A stretch of DNA of 64,000 nt from an uncultured Lachnospiraceae bacterium (lineage in GTDB: Bacteria > Bacillota > Clostridia > Lachnospirales > Lachnospiraceae), in NCBI GenBank assembly GCA_947626985.1, contig CANQUG010000003.1:1-64000 (forward strand). Direction: 5' to 3'. The first letter of the stretch is position 1. Each line of letters opens with the position of its first letter. The position numbers and the translations under genes are program-made. Below are positions 7,921-16,138 of this stretch, in pieces. The notes under the pieces were generated by a model. The model was given only the letters and a program-made list of their open reading frames with translations. It did no database searches and was not told the DNA's origin.

Positions 7921-10900
7921 TCTGGCCATACATTCGATCAGCTGTTCCACGCTGAGAGGCTTGGATACATGCTCGTTCATCCCCGCGCGTTTGCTGGAGA
8001 TCACATCCTCCGTAAAGGCGTTGGCCGTCATGGCAATAATAGGAATGGTTTTGGCGTCTCCGCGCCGCGCTCTGCGGATGGCCCCGGTGGCCTCATATCC
8101 GTTCATCACCGGCATCTGAATATCCATGAAGATCATATCGTAGTAGCCTTCCTCATTTTCCAGGAATTTATTCAGCGCCTCCTGTCCGTCCGGCACGGAT
8201 TCCACCTCCACGCCGGTACAGCTTAAGATTTCCTCGGCAATCTCCCGGTTCAGCTCGTTATCCTCCGCCAGAAGTACTCTCCTGCCGGTAAAATCAAGAT
8301 TTTCCTGAGCGGCCACCGCCCCGTCATTTTTATCCTCATTGTGCAGAAAACGCTTGAACAGATACACCAGCCGGGACTTGAAAAGGGGCTTGGAAATAAA
8401 ACCGTCCACCCCGGCCAGACGCGCTTCCGCCTCCACCTCCGACCAGTCGTAGGAGGAAAGAATGATAATGGGAACATCCGAGCCGACCTCCCTGCGGATA
8501 TTCCTGGCCGTCTCCAGGCCGTCCATCCCCGGCATCTGCCAGTCCAGGATTACCGCGAAAAACTGTTTTCCCTCCTCCTGAACCTCCGCGACCCGCTCCA
8601 CGGCCTCTTCTCCCGAAAGCACATATTCGCCCCGCATTCCGATGTCGTCCAGCACATTGCAGGCCGCCTCGCAGGCGATCTGGTCGTCGTCCGCCACCAG
8701 CACAGGCAGATCCACCAGCTCCATCACATCCACGCTCTTTACATCCTGCACCTTCAGGAACACGGTCACATAAAATACGCTGCCTTTGCCGATCTCGCTC
8801 TCCACCCGGATGCTTCCGTTCATCATCCGGACGATATTCTGAGCGATGGTCATGCCCAGTCCGGTTCCCTCGATCTTGCTGACGCGGGAATCCTCCGCCC
8901 TGGCAAAGGGCTCGAAAATTCTCTCCAGAAACTCCCTGGACATTCCGATTCCATTGTCCCGGAACACGAAATCAAAACAGGCGTAGCCGAATACCCGGGA
9001 CGGCTTCTCCGTGATCTCCACCTCCAGCTTTCCGCCTTCCGGCGTGTACTTCACCGAATTTCCCATCATGTTCATGAACACCTGCTGAAGCCGCAGGACG
9101 TCCCCCACCAGGTCTTCATGCTCGATATGAACGATATGCAGGGCAAGCTCCTGTTTTTTGGCATGGACGGCAGGACGGATCATGGTCAGAAGGCTCTGTA
9201 CCAGATCCGACATGTTGAATTCTTCCTCCGCCAGATCGATCTTCCCCGATTCGATCTTGCTCATGTCCAGGACCTCATTTATGAGAGCCAGAAGGTGCTT
9301 GCTGGCCGTGGTGATCTTGCCGAGACAGTCGGCCACCCGTTCCTGATTGTCCAGATGAGTTCCGGCGATGGCGGTCATACCGATGATCGCGTTCAGCGGA
9401 GTCCGGATATCATGGCTCATCCGGGAAAGAAATTCGCTCTTGGCCACGTTGGCGTGCTCGGCAGCCTCGCATGCCTCCCGGAGAGCTCTCCTCTCCATAT
9501 TCTCCTTCTGCTTGCTCTCCGTCATGTCCTGCTCCACATAGACAGCCGTCTTCGCCCTGCCCTCCTCTGTCCCGGCCAGTATCGCCGTAGCCCGGATCCA
9601 GGCACACACCTCCGGATTTTCTCCGCCTTCCCGGATCCTGCGGTACTCCGCAGCAGCAAACGGAGCATCCGGACGCAGCTTCTCCATCAAATGCTCCGGC
9701 TCCATACAGGAAACAAACTCCTGCCGGTCGTCGGGATGGATATATGTTTCGGCGTACCATCTCAGACCATCCGTGTAATTCCTCTTTTCCCCCAGGATCT
9801 GCTCCTGATCCTCGCTGTGGGTAACGGCACGGAACTGGTCCGACTTCAGATCTATAAAATATGTAGAGATAAACATGCTGCTGAAGCTGTTGATAATGGA
9901 AGCCTTCTCCTGCGCCTCCTGGCTTTCCTCCTCTTCCTCGCGCTTCTCCTCAGTCACTTCTCTTCCCAGAATATTGGACACCACAGTGCCGTTTTCCTGC
10001 CGGACAAAGAGAATATACGCTTCTATCCAGCGCACAGGTTCTCCCTTTAAGCGGAACTGGTACACATATTTGCCCGTATTTTTTTCTGCTTCCGCCTTTT
10101 TCCGGAGACTCTCCAGAGAAAAAATACCGAGAAACCGCTTCGCGTCCTCCTCATGGATGGATTCCCTGGCAACCCTGCGGATACGCTCCTCAAAGACGCA
10201 GGTGCGGCTGTGGAAATCCACGCCTTTCTCAGCCATATATGCCCAGTCGCTCATGCCGGTATCCAGATCCACCACGCTCATAAAGCTGTATCTTGACCGG
10301 ATGATGGCCGACATTCTTTTATCGTCCAGATTCCTGGCCATTTCCCGGCGGGTATATTCATCCACGTCCTGGAACGCGATCACCGCGTAAGCTCCCAGGG
10401 AACTTTCGTGAAGATAAGCCTTTATCAGCACATAGTGATAGCTTCCATCGATCATTCTCCGGACCCGCCGCTCCACCTTATTCTTCCCTGTGTCCCTGGC
10501 GGCGCGGAGACCTTCCAGGGAAAAGCTGCTCCAGATCTTCCCGCGTTCATCCGGGTGGCCCTTCTCCTCCAGAACCTGCGCGAAATACTGGTCCCAGTCG
10601 GCGGCTTTCACAAAACTGCCGTGATCCACGTCGCCTGCAAGACGGATGGCCCGGGGCTGTCCGGTGGCCAGATCCACCATATAAATACTGAGATTCCGTT
10701 CTCCCAGAGAACCTATGATCTGCTGATGCTGGATGCTCCTCTCCTCAGGCTTCAAAACCGCTTCGAAAGCTCTCAGGTTTTCCTGAGCGGAGTTCCTCTC
10801 ATGGGAGGAAACACTGATCACAAAAGCGGGAATCTCATCTTCCCACAGGATCCTGTCAGCGGAGATATCCACAATTTTCCCGAAGGGGCTGTCGATATTC

Positions 10901-11118
10901 AAAGTTCTGCTGGAATCTTTTCCATCAATGTAAAGAAGAGGGCAATTTCCGCAGGTGCCGGCCCAGACGTCATGACAGACCATGCCCAGCCGGATGTCCG
11001 GCGAAGCCTCCTTCACCCGTCTGTTAAAATATAAGATTCTGTGATCGTCCTCTCTGATGACATAAACTCCGGTGGAGCGCATGGAATCCAAAATACGTTC
11101 ATAATCTGTTATTTTCAA
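7897..11118 (-). CDS. Hybrid sensor histidine kinase, multi-PAS with two receiver domains
   Basis: A soluble-looking signalling protein; I see no membrane segment. About four PAS-like sensor regions fill residues 1-535, then a coiled linker, HisKA (SHDIRTPLNAI, phospho-His about 569), an HATPase domain (NSVKYT, DNGIGM, GTGLGM), receiver 1 (LDWQMPGMDG, Asp about 859) and receiver 2 (MDIQMPVMNG, Asp about 999). The first PAS carries a Cys cluster, CHDVWAGTCGNCPL, that may bind a cofactor. The ORF track starts at a TTG at 11145. AGGGGAG lies eight bases before a second TTG at 11118, so I start there (1,073 residues). It begins 52 bases after pilO with no promoter seen, so it is probably the last gene of the pilus operon. 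Its output partner is unknown. Confidence 0.93.
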   Translation of the reverse strand: MKITDYERILDSMRSTGVYVIREDDHRILYFNRRVKEASPDIRLGMVCHDVWAGTCGNCPLLYIDGKDSSRTLNIDSPFGKIVDISADRILWEDEIPAFVISVSSHERNSAQENLRAFEAVLKPEERSIQHQQIIGSLGERNLSIYMVDLATGQPRAIRLAGDVDHGSFVKAADWDQYFAQVLEEKGHPDERGKIWSSFSLEGLRAARDTGKNKVERRVRRMIDGSYHYVLIKAYLHESSLGAYAVIAFQDVDEYTRREMARNLDDKRMSAIIRSRYSFMSVVDLDTGMSDWAYMAEKGVDFHSRTCVFEERIRRVARESIHEEDAKRFLGIFSLESLRKKAEAEKNTGKYVYQFRLKGEPVRWIEAYILFVRQENGTVVSNILGREVTEEKREEEEESQEAQEKASIINSFSSMFISTYFIDLKSDQFRAVTHSEDQEQILGEKRNYTDGLRWYAETYIHPDDRQEFVSCMEPEHLMEKLRPDAPFAAAEYRRIREGGENPEVCAWIRATAILAGTEEGRAKTAVYVEQDMTESKQKENMERRALREACEAAEHANVAKSEFLSRMSHDIRTPLNAIIGMTAIAGTHLDNQERVADCLGKITTASKHLLALINEVLDMSKIESGKIDLAEEEFNMSDLVQSLLTMIRPAVHAKKQELALHIVHIEHEDLVGDVLRLQQVFMNMMGNSVKYTPEGGKLEVEITEKPSRVFGYACFDFVFRDNGIGMSREFLERIFEPFARAEDSRVSKIEGTGLGMTIAQNIVRMMNGSIRVESEIGKGSVFYVTVFLKVQDVKSVDVMELVDLPVLVADDDQIACEAACNVLDDIGMRGEYVLSGEEAVERVAEVQEEGKQFFAVILDWQMPGMDGLETARNIRREVGSDVPIIILSSYDWSEVEAEARLAGVDGFISKPLFKSRLVYLFKRFLHNEDKNDGAVAAQENLDFTGRRVLLAEDNELNREIAEEILSCTGVEVESVPDGQEALNKFLENEEGYYDMIFMDIQMPVMNGYEATGAIRRARRGDAKTIPIIAMTANAFTEDVISSKRAGMNEHVSKPLSVEQLIECMARWIGRHAE

Positions 11119-11170
11119 ATTGTTCTCTCCCCTGTGCAAAATCAAAGCCTGTCGGTATTGTAATCTGATT

Positions 11171-11806
11171 TTACCCTATGTATTCAAAAAAGACAAGTGT
11201 CGCGGCGACATTTACGATATCTTTGAGACCGATTTCTTCTTTTCGGTTTCTGCCTTTCTTCGGGGGACTTTCTCCCTCCTCCAGCCACCACAGAACGGCG
11301 TCAGAGGGGGACTTTCCTTCCGTCCCTTTCTGAATTGTGATACTCAGATCATCCAGCATGCACCGGTAGGGACTGTCATGAAGCCTCTGAAGGATCTTTC
11401 TGGCGGATTCATAACCGCTGCTCCGGAAATTCAGGGATATGTCCCGGCGTACGATTCTCTCCTCCTCCGCTTCCTTCACCGAGGTAAAGTTCAGGGAGTA
11501 ATCCTCTGTGTCAGATAACACGGAATTCAGCCGGAGCATGACGTTCCGGGCATTGTCAAAGGGGGCCATGCTCACGGGATCCTGTTCGCCGGCAAAAAGC
11601 TCCTGCAGTTTTTGCTCCATTTCCTCCATACGGGTGATTCGTACCCGGTCAGTCTGGATCCTGGTCTGCGTTTCCTGAATCTGTTCCTCCAGGGAATTCT
11701 GTTTTTCTGTGACGGGTACGAAAAACCAGAGGTAGTAGCCGCTGGCTAAGACCAAAAACAGAAGGATAGTCAGGAGCGCCGCTTCACGGCTGGTCAGTCT
11801 TCTCAT
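11171..11806 (-). CDS. pilO: Type IV pilus alignment protein PilO-like
   Basis: A bitopic membrane protein thought to pair with PilN and link PilM to the pilus machine. The 211 residues have a short cytoplasmic start, one membrane helix (ALLTILLFLVLASGYYLWFFVP), a coiled coil (about 35-75) and an alpha/beta outer domain. This layout, more than sequence identity, defines PilO. GGGAGGAG precedes the ATG, which overlaps the end of pilN by 23 bases. Position after pilM and pilN in the usual M-N-O order supports the call. Confidence 0.75.
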   Translation of the reverse strand: MRRLTSREAALLTILLFLVLASGYYLWFFVPVTEKQNSLEEQIQETQTRIQTDRVRITRMEEMEQKLQELFAGEQDPVSMAPFDNARNVMLRLNSVLSDTEDYSLNFTSVKEAEEERIVRRDISLNFRSSGYESARKILQRLHDSPYRCMLDDLSITIQKGTEGKSPSDAVLWWLEEGESPPKKGRNRKEEIGLKDIVNVAATLVFFEYIG

Positions 11807-12536
11807 ATGGTTTCTCCTCCCTGTTCTCTTTCTGCAGAGAAATCTGGATATCGGCGGTCACATAGGTGCCGTTCGTTTTTTGTTTTCCGGATTTTCTGAC
11901 GGAAGTATTTTCTGCTTTATCTGTTTTCCCATTCTCTCTTTTGTTCTTTTTGGGGGATGTTCCTGAGCCGACTCTTCTGTCAGGTCTTTGATCTGTCCCT
12001 GAGCCGCTTCCTCTTTCGGTCCGACTTGTATTTTTATTCTCTGCCACAGCAGTATTTACAGTTGTTCCGTCAACCAGAGGAGACGTATTCAGTTCCCGGA
12101 TAATGTCAGCCGTCTCTCCTAATGTCACCCCGGAAAATCTGACATTCACAAGACCATCTGTCACAGAAACGGATGAAATACTGGCTGAAGGTTTCACCTT
12201 CTCGTCCAGGAGCTGCAGAATCTCCATACGGTCCGTCCGGCCTTCTTCCTCCTCAGTGGCGGAATACATCCGATATTGACGAAGTATTTCATCATAATTT
12301 TTCAGCCGCGATTCGCAGGCGTCACATTCCTGCTGGACTCTGCTCAGCTGCTCTTCCGTTTCTTCCAGCTTCAGGAGCAGATCATAGACAAACAGCTTCC
12401 CGAAGCCTGCCAGCAGCGTCAGCACGAAGAGCACATACAGCGCCACGGTAGCCGGCTTAGTGGTTCGGTCCGGTTTATAGTACAAATTCATTGTCGTTTT
12501 ATCAGGGCAGGTATCTCTTTTCTTTCTTTTTGACAT
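11784..12536 (-). CDS. pilN: Type IV pilus alignment protein PilN-like
   Basis: The 250-residue protein has a basic cytoplasmic start containing MNLYYKPD (PilN proteins carry a short PilM-binding INLLP-like motif here), one membrane helix (VALYVLFVLTLLAGFGKLFVYDLLL), a coiled coil and a ferredoxin-like outer domain. An unusual hydrophilic insert rich in Gly, Ser, Lys and Arg (about 170-220, e.g. TERGSGSGTDQRPDRRVGSG) lies between two strands of that domain and is not typical. The order pilM-pilN-pilO and overlap with pilO support the call. A GGAGA site precedes the ATG. Confidence 0.75.
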   Translation of the reverse strand: MSKRKKRDTCPDKTTMNLYYKPDRTTKPATVALYVLFVLTLLAGFGKLFVYDLLLKLEETEEQLSRVQQECDACESRLKNYDEILRQYRMYSATEEEEGRTDRMEILQLLDEKVKPSASISSVSVTDGLVNVRFSGVTLGETADIIRELNTSPLVDGTTVNTAVAENKNTSRTERGSGSGTDQRPDRRVGSGTSPKKNKRENGKTDKAENTSVRKSGKQKTNGTYVTADIQISLQKENREEKPYEKTDQP

Positions 12537-12621
12537 ACTGTGCAGTCTCCTTCAGTACACCGCAGTGTAAATATGTAAATCATAGGCTGCCAAAAGTTCT
12601 GAGTCATTCTTTCCCCGGGAA

Positions 12622-13638
12622 TCAGGAGCGTCCTCGCTTCTGTTCAGCATACCGAACTATTCCCGCGGCAAGAATGCCTTTGGCAGCAGTCTCAGGATCC
12701 ACAGACGTCTCCGGCAGCAGTTCCTCCAGGGGAAGGACCGGCAGCCCCACCATATCCTGAATTCTCTCCCGAAGCTGCAAAATAGAGGCTCCTCCTCCTG
12801 TAAGATACATCCCGCAGAGCTGGCTGTCCCGATAATTGAACTGGTAAAAATTTATTACCTTCAGAATTTCCACGGTAATGTTCTGGCAGATCTCCAGACA
12901 TTCCGGACTGTTCATTACATCCCGGTAGTTTGTATATTTGTAGGAGCTTGCCAGAAAAGGGTCCGTATTCAGCATATCCGCAATGACAAGGTCTATTTTC
13001 CCGCAGCCGAATTCAATCTGCCGGGCCGCCTGAATCCGATTTTTTTTTATTACCGTAATGGCAGTGGAATTCTGTCCCAGGTTTATGAAGCAATATTCTT
13101 CCGGGCCGCCGGGGTGAAGCTTCCGGCAGTTTCCTGCCAGATGAATCAGAACCGCCTCCGATGGAAGGAGTGTCTTCAGCTTCAGGCCCGCGCCGGAAAA
13201 AATCCGGAGATATCCTGCGATGGTTTCTTTGGCAGTCACTGCCGCGATCATGGTCATCTGTTCTTCTTCACTATCCGGTACAGTTTCTTCACACATGGCA
13301 TAATCACAGAAAAAACGGTCCGGGTCCCCCTGGATAAAGTCGCTGAATTCGTAAGGGAGGTTCAGCATCAGCTGCTCTCTGGTCATTCTCGGCATGGTGA
13401 GAGTCCGGCAGATTACCTGTCGTGCAGGAAGGACCAGGGCGCATTCTCCTTTGGGGATTTTCAGTTTTTTCCGTTCTTTTTTAAGGAATAACGAGAAGGC
13501 GTTGGGCATGGTGATCTCTCCGTCCTGAATCATGTTGTCCGGCAGGCGGATTTCGTGAATCCGGGTTTGTCCTCCGGACAGGACGGCGATCTTCATGCTG
13601 CTGTTTCCTATGTCAAATCCAAGTCTGGTTCCGGGCAT
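12622..13638 (-). CDS. pilM: Type IV pilus assembly ATPase-like protein PilM
   Basis: A cytoplasmic actin-fold protein that binds PilN and couples the alignment complex to the motor. The fold's phosphate-1 motif is GFDIGNSSMKIAVLSGG at the start. Further actin-type motifs are INLGQNSTAITVIKKN (phosphate 2) and GMYLTGGGASILQLRERI (adenosine). The ORF track begins 19 codons earlier at 13695. I use the ATG at 13638, which has AAGGAGG eight bases before it, giving 338 residues, close to normal. The next gene upstream is the prepilin peptidase, and pilN follows. Confidence 0.88.
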   Translation of the reverse strand: MPGTRLGFDIGNSSMKIAVLSGGQTRIHEIRLPDNMIQDGEITMPNAFSLFLKKERKKLKIPKGECALVLPARQVICRTLTMPRMTREQLMLNLPYEFSDFIQGDPDRFFCDYAMCEETVPDSEEEQMTMIAAVTAKETIAGYLRIFSGAGLKLKTLLPSEAVLIHLAGNCRKLHPGGPEEYCFINLGQNSTAITVIKKNRIQAARQIEFGCGKIDLVIADMLNTDPFLASSYKYTNYRDVMNSPECLEICQNITVEILKVINFYQFNYRDSQLCGMYLTGGGASILQLRERIQDMVGLPVLPLEELLPETSVDPETAAKGILAAGIVRYAEQKRGRS

Positions 13639-13687
13639 TGGGGGATCCTCCTTAAAGGTGGTATAGTGTAGCCGGGTACTCAAAAAT

Positions 13688-14488
13688 TCACGCAATACTG
13701 CATTGCCAGAATATTGCGGTATACCAGTCTATGACAGGCTGGCCGAAGAACAGGATGAGAAGCACGGATGTCGCGATATATGGCGCAAAAGGGATATGCT
13801 CCCTTTTCAGTTTTCGTTTTTGAATAAGTCCGCCTGCGATTCCCAGCAGACAGGCCGTCAGGAGAGTAAGGAGCATCTGTCTCCAGTTCAGGTAAAATCC
13901 CAGGGCAAAAAACAGTTTTATGTCGCCGCCTCCCATGGTTTCTTCTCCCTGGATGCGGTCCATGATAAGGGCGAGAAGCAGCAATGGGAGGGAGACTGAC
14001 AGTGCGCTCACTGCAAGGAGAGGGAGCCTGGTCAGCGGATTGGGCGAGAGTATCAGGAAGATCAGGCGGGTGACAATGGCGGAGGCTAATACATAGTCCG
14101 GAATAATGTACTGCAAATGGTCTGTGAGGCTGAGGAAATGGAGATGGGCTGTAAAAATGAGCCACATAATCCATTCTTTTGTGAATCCGAATTTCATGGT
14201 GAGTGCAGCGCAGATGAATGCTCCGGCAAGTTCGGATATCAGGGTTTCTAGGGGAATTTTCGCTCCGCAGTAACGGCAGCGGCCGCGGGCGGCGAGGTAA
14301 CTGAAGATGGGAATCAGGTCGCGGGGGGACAGGGTGTGGCGGCAGGTTTCGCAGTGGGAGCGGCCTTTCCAGATGGGTTCTTTATGGGCTGCCCGCCAGG
14401 CAAGGCAGTTCAGGAAGCTGCCCAGGGAAGCGCCCAGAAGAAACATAATAGGGGTGAAAGATATTGCAAGGGAATTGGAGTCGTACAT
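13688..14488 (-). CDS. pilD: Prepilin peptidase / N-methyltransferase PilD
   Basis: A membrane aspartyl protease that removes the leader of prepilins and usually methylates the new N-terminus. The 266 residues contain the two zinc CxxC pairs of the methyltransferase region (CETCRHTL and CRYCGAKIP, about 46-75) and the A24 peptidase motif GGGDIK with the second catalytic Asp. The first Asp is likely in SLTDHLQYIIPD. Multiple membrane segments follow. AAAGGAGG precedes the ATG. It is separated from pilA by an 870-base region holding the tandem repeats and palindrome, so its expression may depend on read-through across that element. Confidence 0.95.
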   Translation of the reverse strand: MYDSNSLAISFTPIMFLLGASLGSFLNCLAWRAAHKEPIWKGRSHCETCRHTLSPRDLIPIFSYLAARGRCRYCGAKIPLETLISELAGAFICAALTMKFGFTKEWIMWLIFTAHLHFLSLTDHLQYIIPDYVLASAIVTRLIFLILSPNPLTRLPLLAVSALSVSLPLLLLALIMDRIQGEETMGGGDIKLFFALGFYLNWRQMLLTLLTACLLGIAGGLIQKRKLKREHIPFAPYIATSVLLILFFGQPVIDWYTAIFWQCSIA

Positions 14489-14566
14489 GAACGGCCTCCT
14501 TTCTGTGAATTTTTTTTGTGGTTATCCGGTTTCGGGGATAGGAGAGCTTAGTATGGGGCGTCCGGG

Positions 14567-14956
14567 ATTGAGGATAATCGCCGGGTGGATAGGGTCGGAA
14601 TATGGGAAAGCTCAATACGGACGATTCTGGTATTGAGGATAGTTGTTAGGTGGATGGAATCGGAGTATGCGGTGGTTCTATACGCACGATTCCGGTATTG
14701 AGGATAGGCGTTGGGCGGATGGAATCGGAGTATGCGGTGGTTCTATACGCACGATTCCGGCATTGAGGGTAATCGTTGGGCGGATGGAACCGGAGTATGC
14801 GGTGGTTCTATATGGACGATTCCGGCATTGAGGGTAATCGTTGGGCGGATGGAATCGGAGTATGCGGTGGTTCTATATGGACGATTCCGGCATTGAGGGT
14901 AATCGTTGGGCGGATGGAATCGGAATATGGGAAGGCTCCACACGGACGCCTCCAGG
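14567..14956. repeat. Tandem array of six 65-bp repeats
   Basis: Units begin with ATTG at 14567, 14632, 14697, 14762, 14827 and 14892, an exact 65-base period. The core reads like ATTGAGGGTAATCGTTGGGC. A partial copy precedes the first and a diverged copy forms the arm of the palindrome after the last. Inner units are most alike. As 65 is not a multiple of three, the repeated peptides in the ORF track are frame artefacts. It lies between pilA and pilD. Confidence 0.95.
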
Positions 14957-15124
14957 ATTGGGGATGACCGTCGGTCGGAAGTCGCAACACTCCGGTGAAC
15001 TAATCGCTAACTGCGACTAAGACGCTCAGGAAGAGCCTTCGCGCCTAAGTCTCCGTAAGCGCTGGATTTCACCTCCGCTAAAAGCGCGACTTAAAACTCC
15101 GCCCGACGGTCATCCCCAATCCTG
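14955..15124. repeat. ~170-bp imperfect palindromic element
   Basis: Arms of about 25 bases (GGATTGGGGATGACCGTCGG and its complement at 15100-15124, one mismatch) are extended inward by AAGTCGC/GCGACTT. Inside is a second perfect 7-bp stem, AGTCGCA...TGCGACT. The left arm is itself a diverged copy of the 65-bp unit. It looks like a small non-coding mobile or structured element. Confidence 0.8.
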
Positions 15125-15270
15125 TCTGCTGTATTTTCAGCCAAACTTTCATGGTTTGGGTTGTTCACTTATTAAGTGCAGCGAAGTGAGAAGCCGGCAT
15201 TCCTCCAAAAAATGTAAACAAAGTAAGGGGTATACCGACAGGTCAGCTGCATGATTTTTCGCCTGACAGT

Positions 15271-15310
15271 TTTTATCTGGCGATCTTTTTCAGATCGCCA
15301 GATAGAAAAA
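15271..15310. other. Long hairpin downstream of pilA
   Basis: ATCTGGCGATC and GATCGCCAGAT form an 11-bp perfect stem with a TTTTTCA loop, extended by flanking T5/A5 tracts. It lies about 55 bases past the pilA stop and may mark the end of the pilA transcript, though a U-run after the stem is missing on the minus strand. The rest of 15125-15363 holds nothing else I can name. Confidence 0.5.
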
Positions 15311-15363
15311 CCGTATGTCTTTACCTTCATAAAACCTATTCAGAAACTTGTTTCCGCTTATTC

Positions 15364-15828
15364 TTATATTTCTGTGCCATGAGTTGCAGCGTTAGGAGTA
15401 TTCTGTCCATCTTTATTAACCCATTCAATCGTTACAATGCCATTTTCAGTCACATTTACTTTGATATACATATCCTTGTGGCCCTTGTCTTTGGTGCACT
15501 TTCCATATGGCTTTGAAATATCACCCGCATCTTTGACTATTTCCCCATTAACCGCGTCATAAAAATAATCCTGGGTTGTATACGGTACTTCCCCTGGTGG
15601 ATCAGCATTGGCCATCCCCGGCAGAGTCTCCGAAAGGTACCCCACTGTCGCCGCCGCTTTCGCTGCGCGTTCATTGGCGGCGTCCGTAGCCACTCTTGTT
15701 TTTTCCAGAGAGGTGTTTACCAGCGGTATGGATACCGCTACCAGAATTGCTATAATCGCCACAACGATCAGCATTTCAATGAGAGTAAATCCTCCCCGGG
15801 CTCTGAGCTTTTTTCTGAAATTTTCCAC
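15364..15828 (-). CDS. pilA: Type IV pilin, probable major pilin
   Basis: The likely structural subunit of the fibre. The class III signal is short and basic (MENFRKKLRARGG), with cleavage before FTLIEMLIVVAIIAILVAVSIP, including Phe1 and Glu5, then an alpha helix and a small C-terminal domain. Total length is 154 residues. The ORF track extends to 15921, but GGAGGG lies seven bases before a GTG at 15828, giving a normal leader, so I start there. It follows pilC after a 310-base gap, unusual in this tight operon. That gap holds only short inverted repeats (e.g. CAGCAGAG...CTCTGCTG) and may be a long leader or carry its own promoter. Confidence 0.9.
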   Translation of the reverse strand: MENFRKKLRARGGFTLIEMLIVVAIIAILVAVSIPLVNTSLEKTRVATDAANERAAKAAATVGYLSETLPGMANADPPGEVPYTTQDYFYDAVNGEIVKDAGDISKPYGKCTKDKGHKDMYIKVNVTENGIVTIEWVNKDGQNTPNAATHGTEI

Positions 15829-16138
15829 TCTTTCTCCCTCCTTTCCTATGATATTTCCTCTGGTATCCCGACGCAGGATAAGAGCCTGTGTGTTCCGGCG
15901 TTCAGTATGCCTGCGGCCCAAATGGCAGAAGCATCTTCTTCAGGGTGCGGAAGATTTGTTCCGCAGTATCTCTGAAGGGCTTCGTACGCCGGGCTATGGT
16001 GATACCGGAGGATTGTAAGTTTGTTGTATCAGCAGAGTTTTCGGTTCAGGCCGGTTTGTCTCTGCTGCCGCAGGTGCGGTGAACGGATCGGCCCGGGTCA
16101 GGGCTGGTCCGCTACAACCGGGTGATAAGTCCGCCGGT

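Noticed and set aside
8341-10050. 569-codon plus-strand ORF opposite the hybrid kinase
   Set aside because: The minus strand carries intact HisKA, HATPase and receiver motifs, and this ORF is its shadow.
14567-14956. CRISPR array
   Set aside because: Units are contiguous and similar along their whole length with no unique spacers, and no cas genes are present.
14643-14990. Repeated short ORFs (MGGWNRSMRWFY-type) in the 65-bp array
   Set aside because: The period is not a multiple of three, so the same peptide appears in rotating frames. There are no ribosome sites.
15829-16138. c-di-GMP riboswitch before pilA
   Set aside because: Such riboswitches precede pilin genes in some clostridia, so I looked for the conserved core. 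Only a CAGCAGAG/CTCTGCTG stem is present and the core bases do not match.
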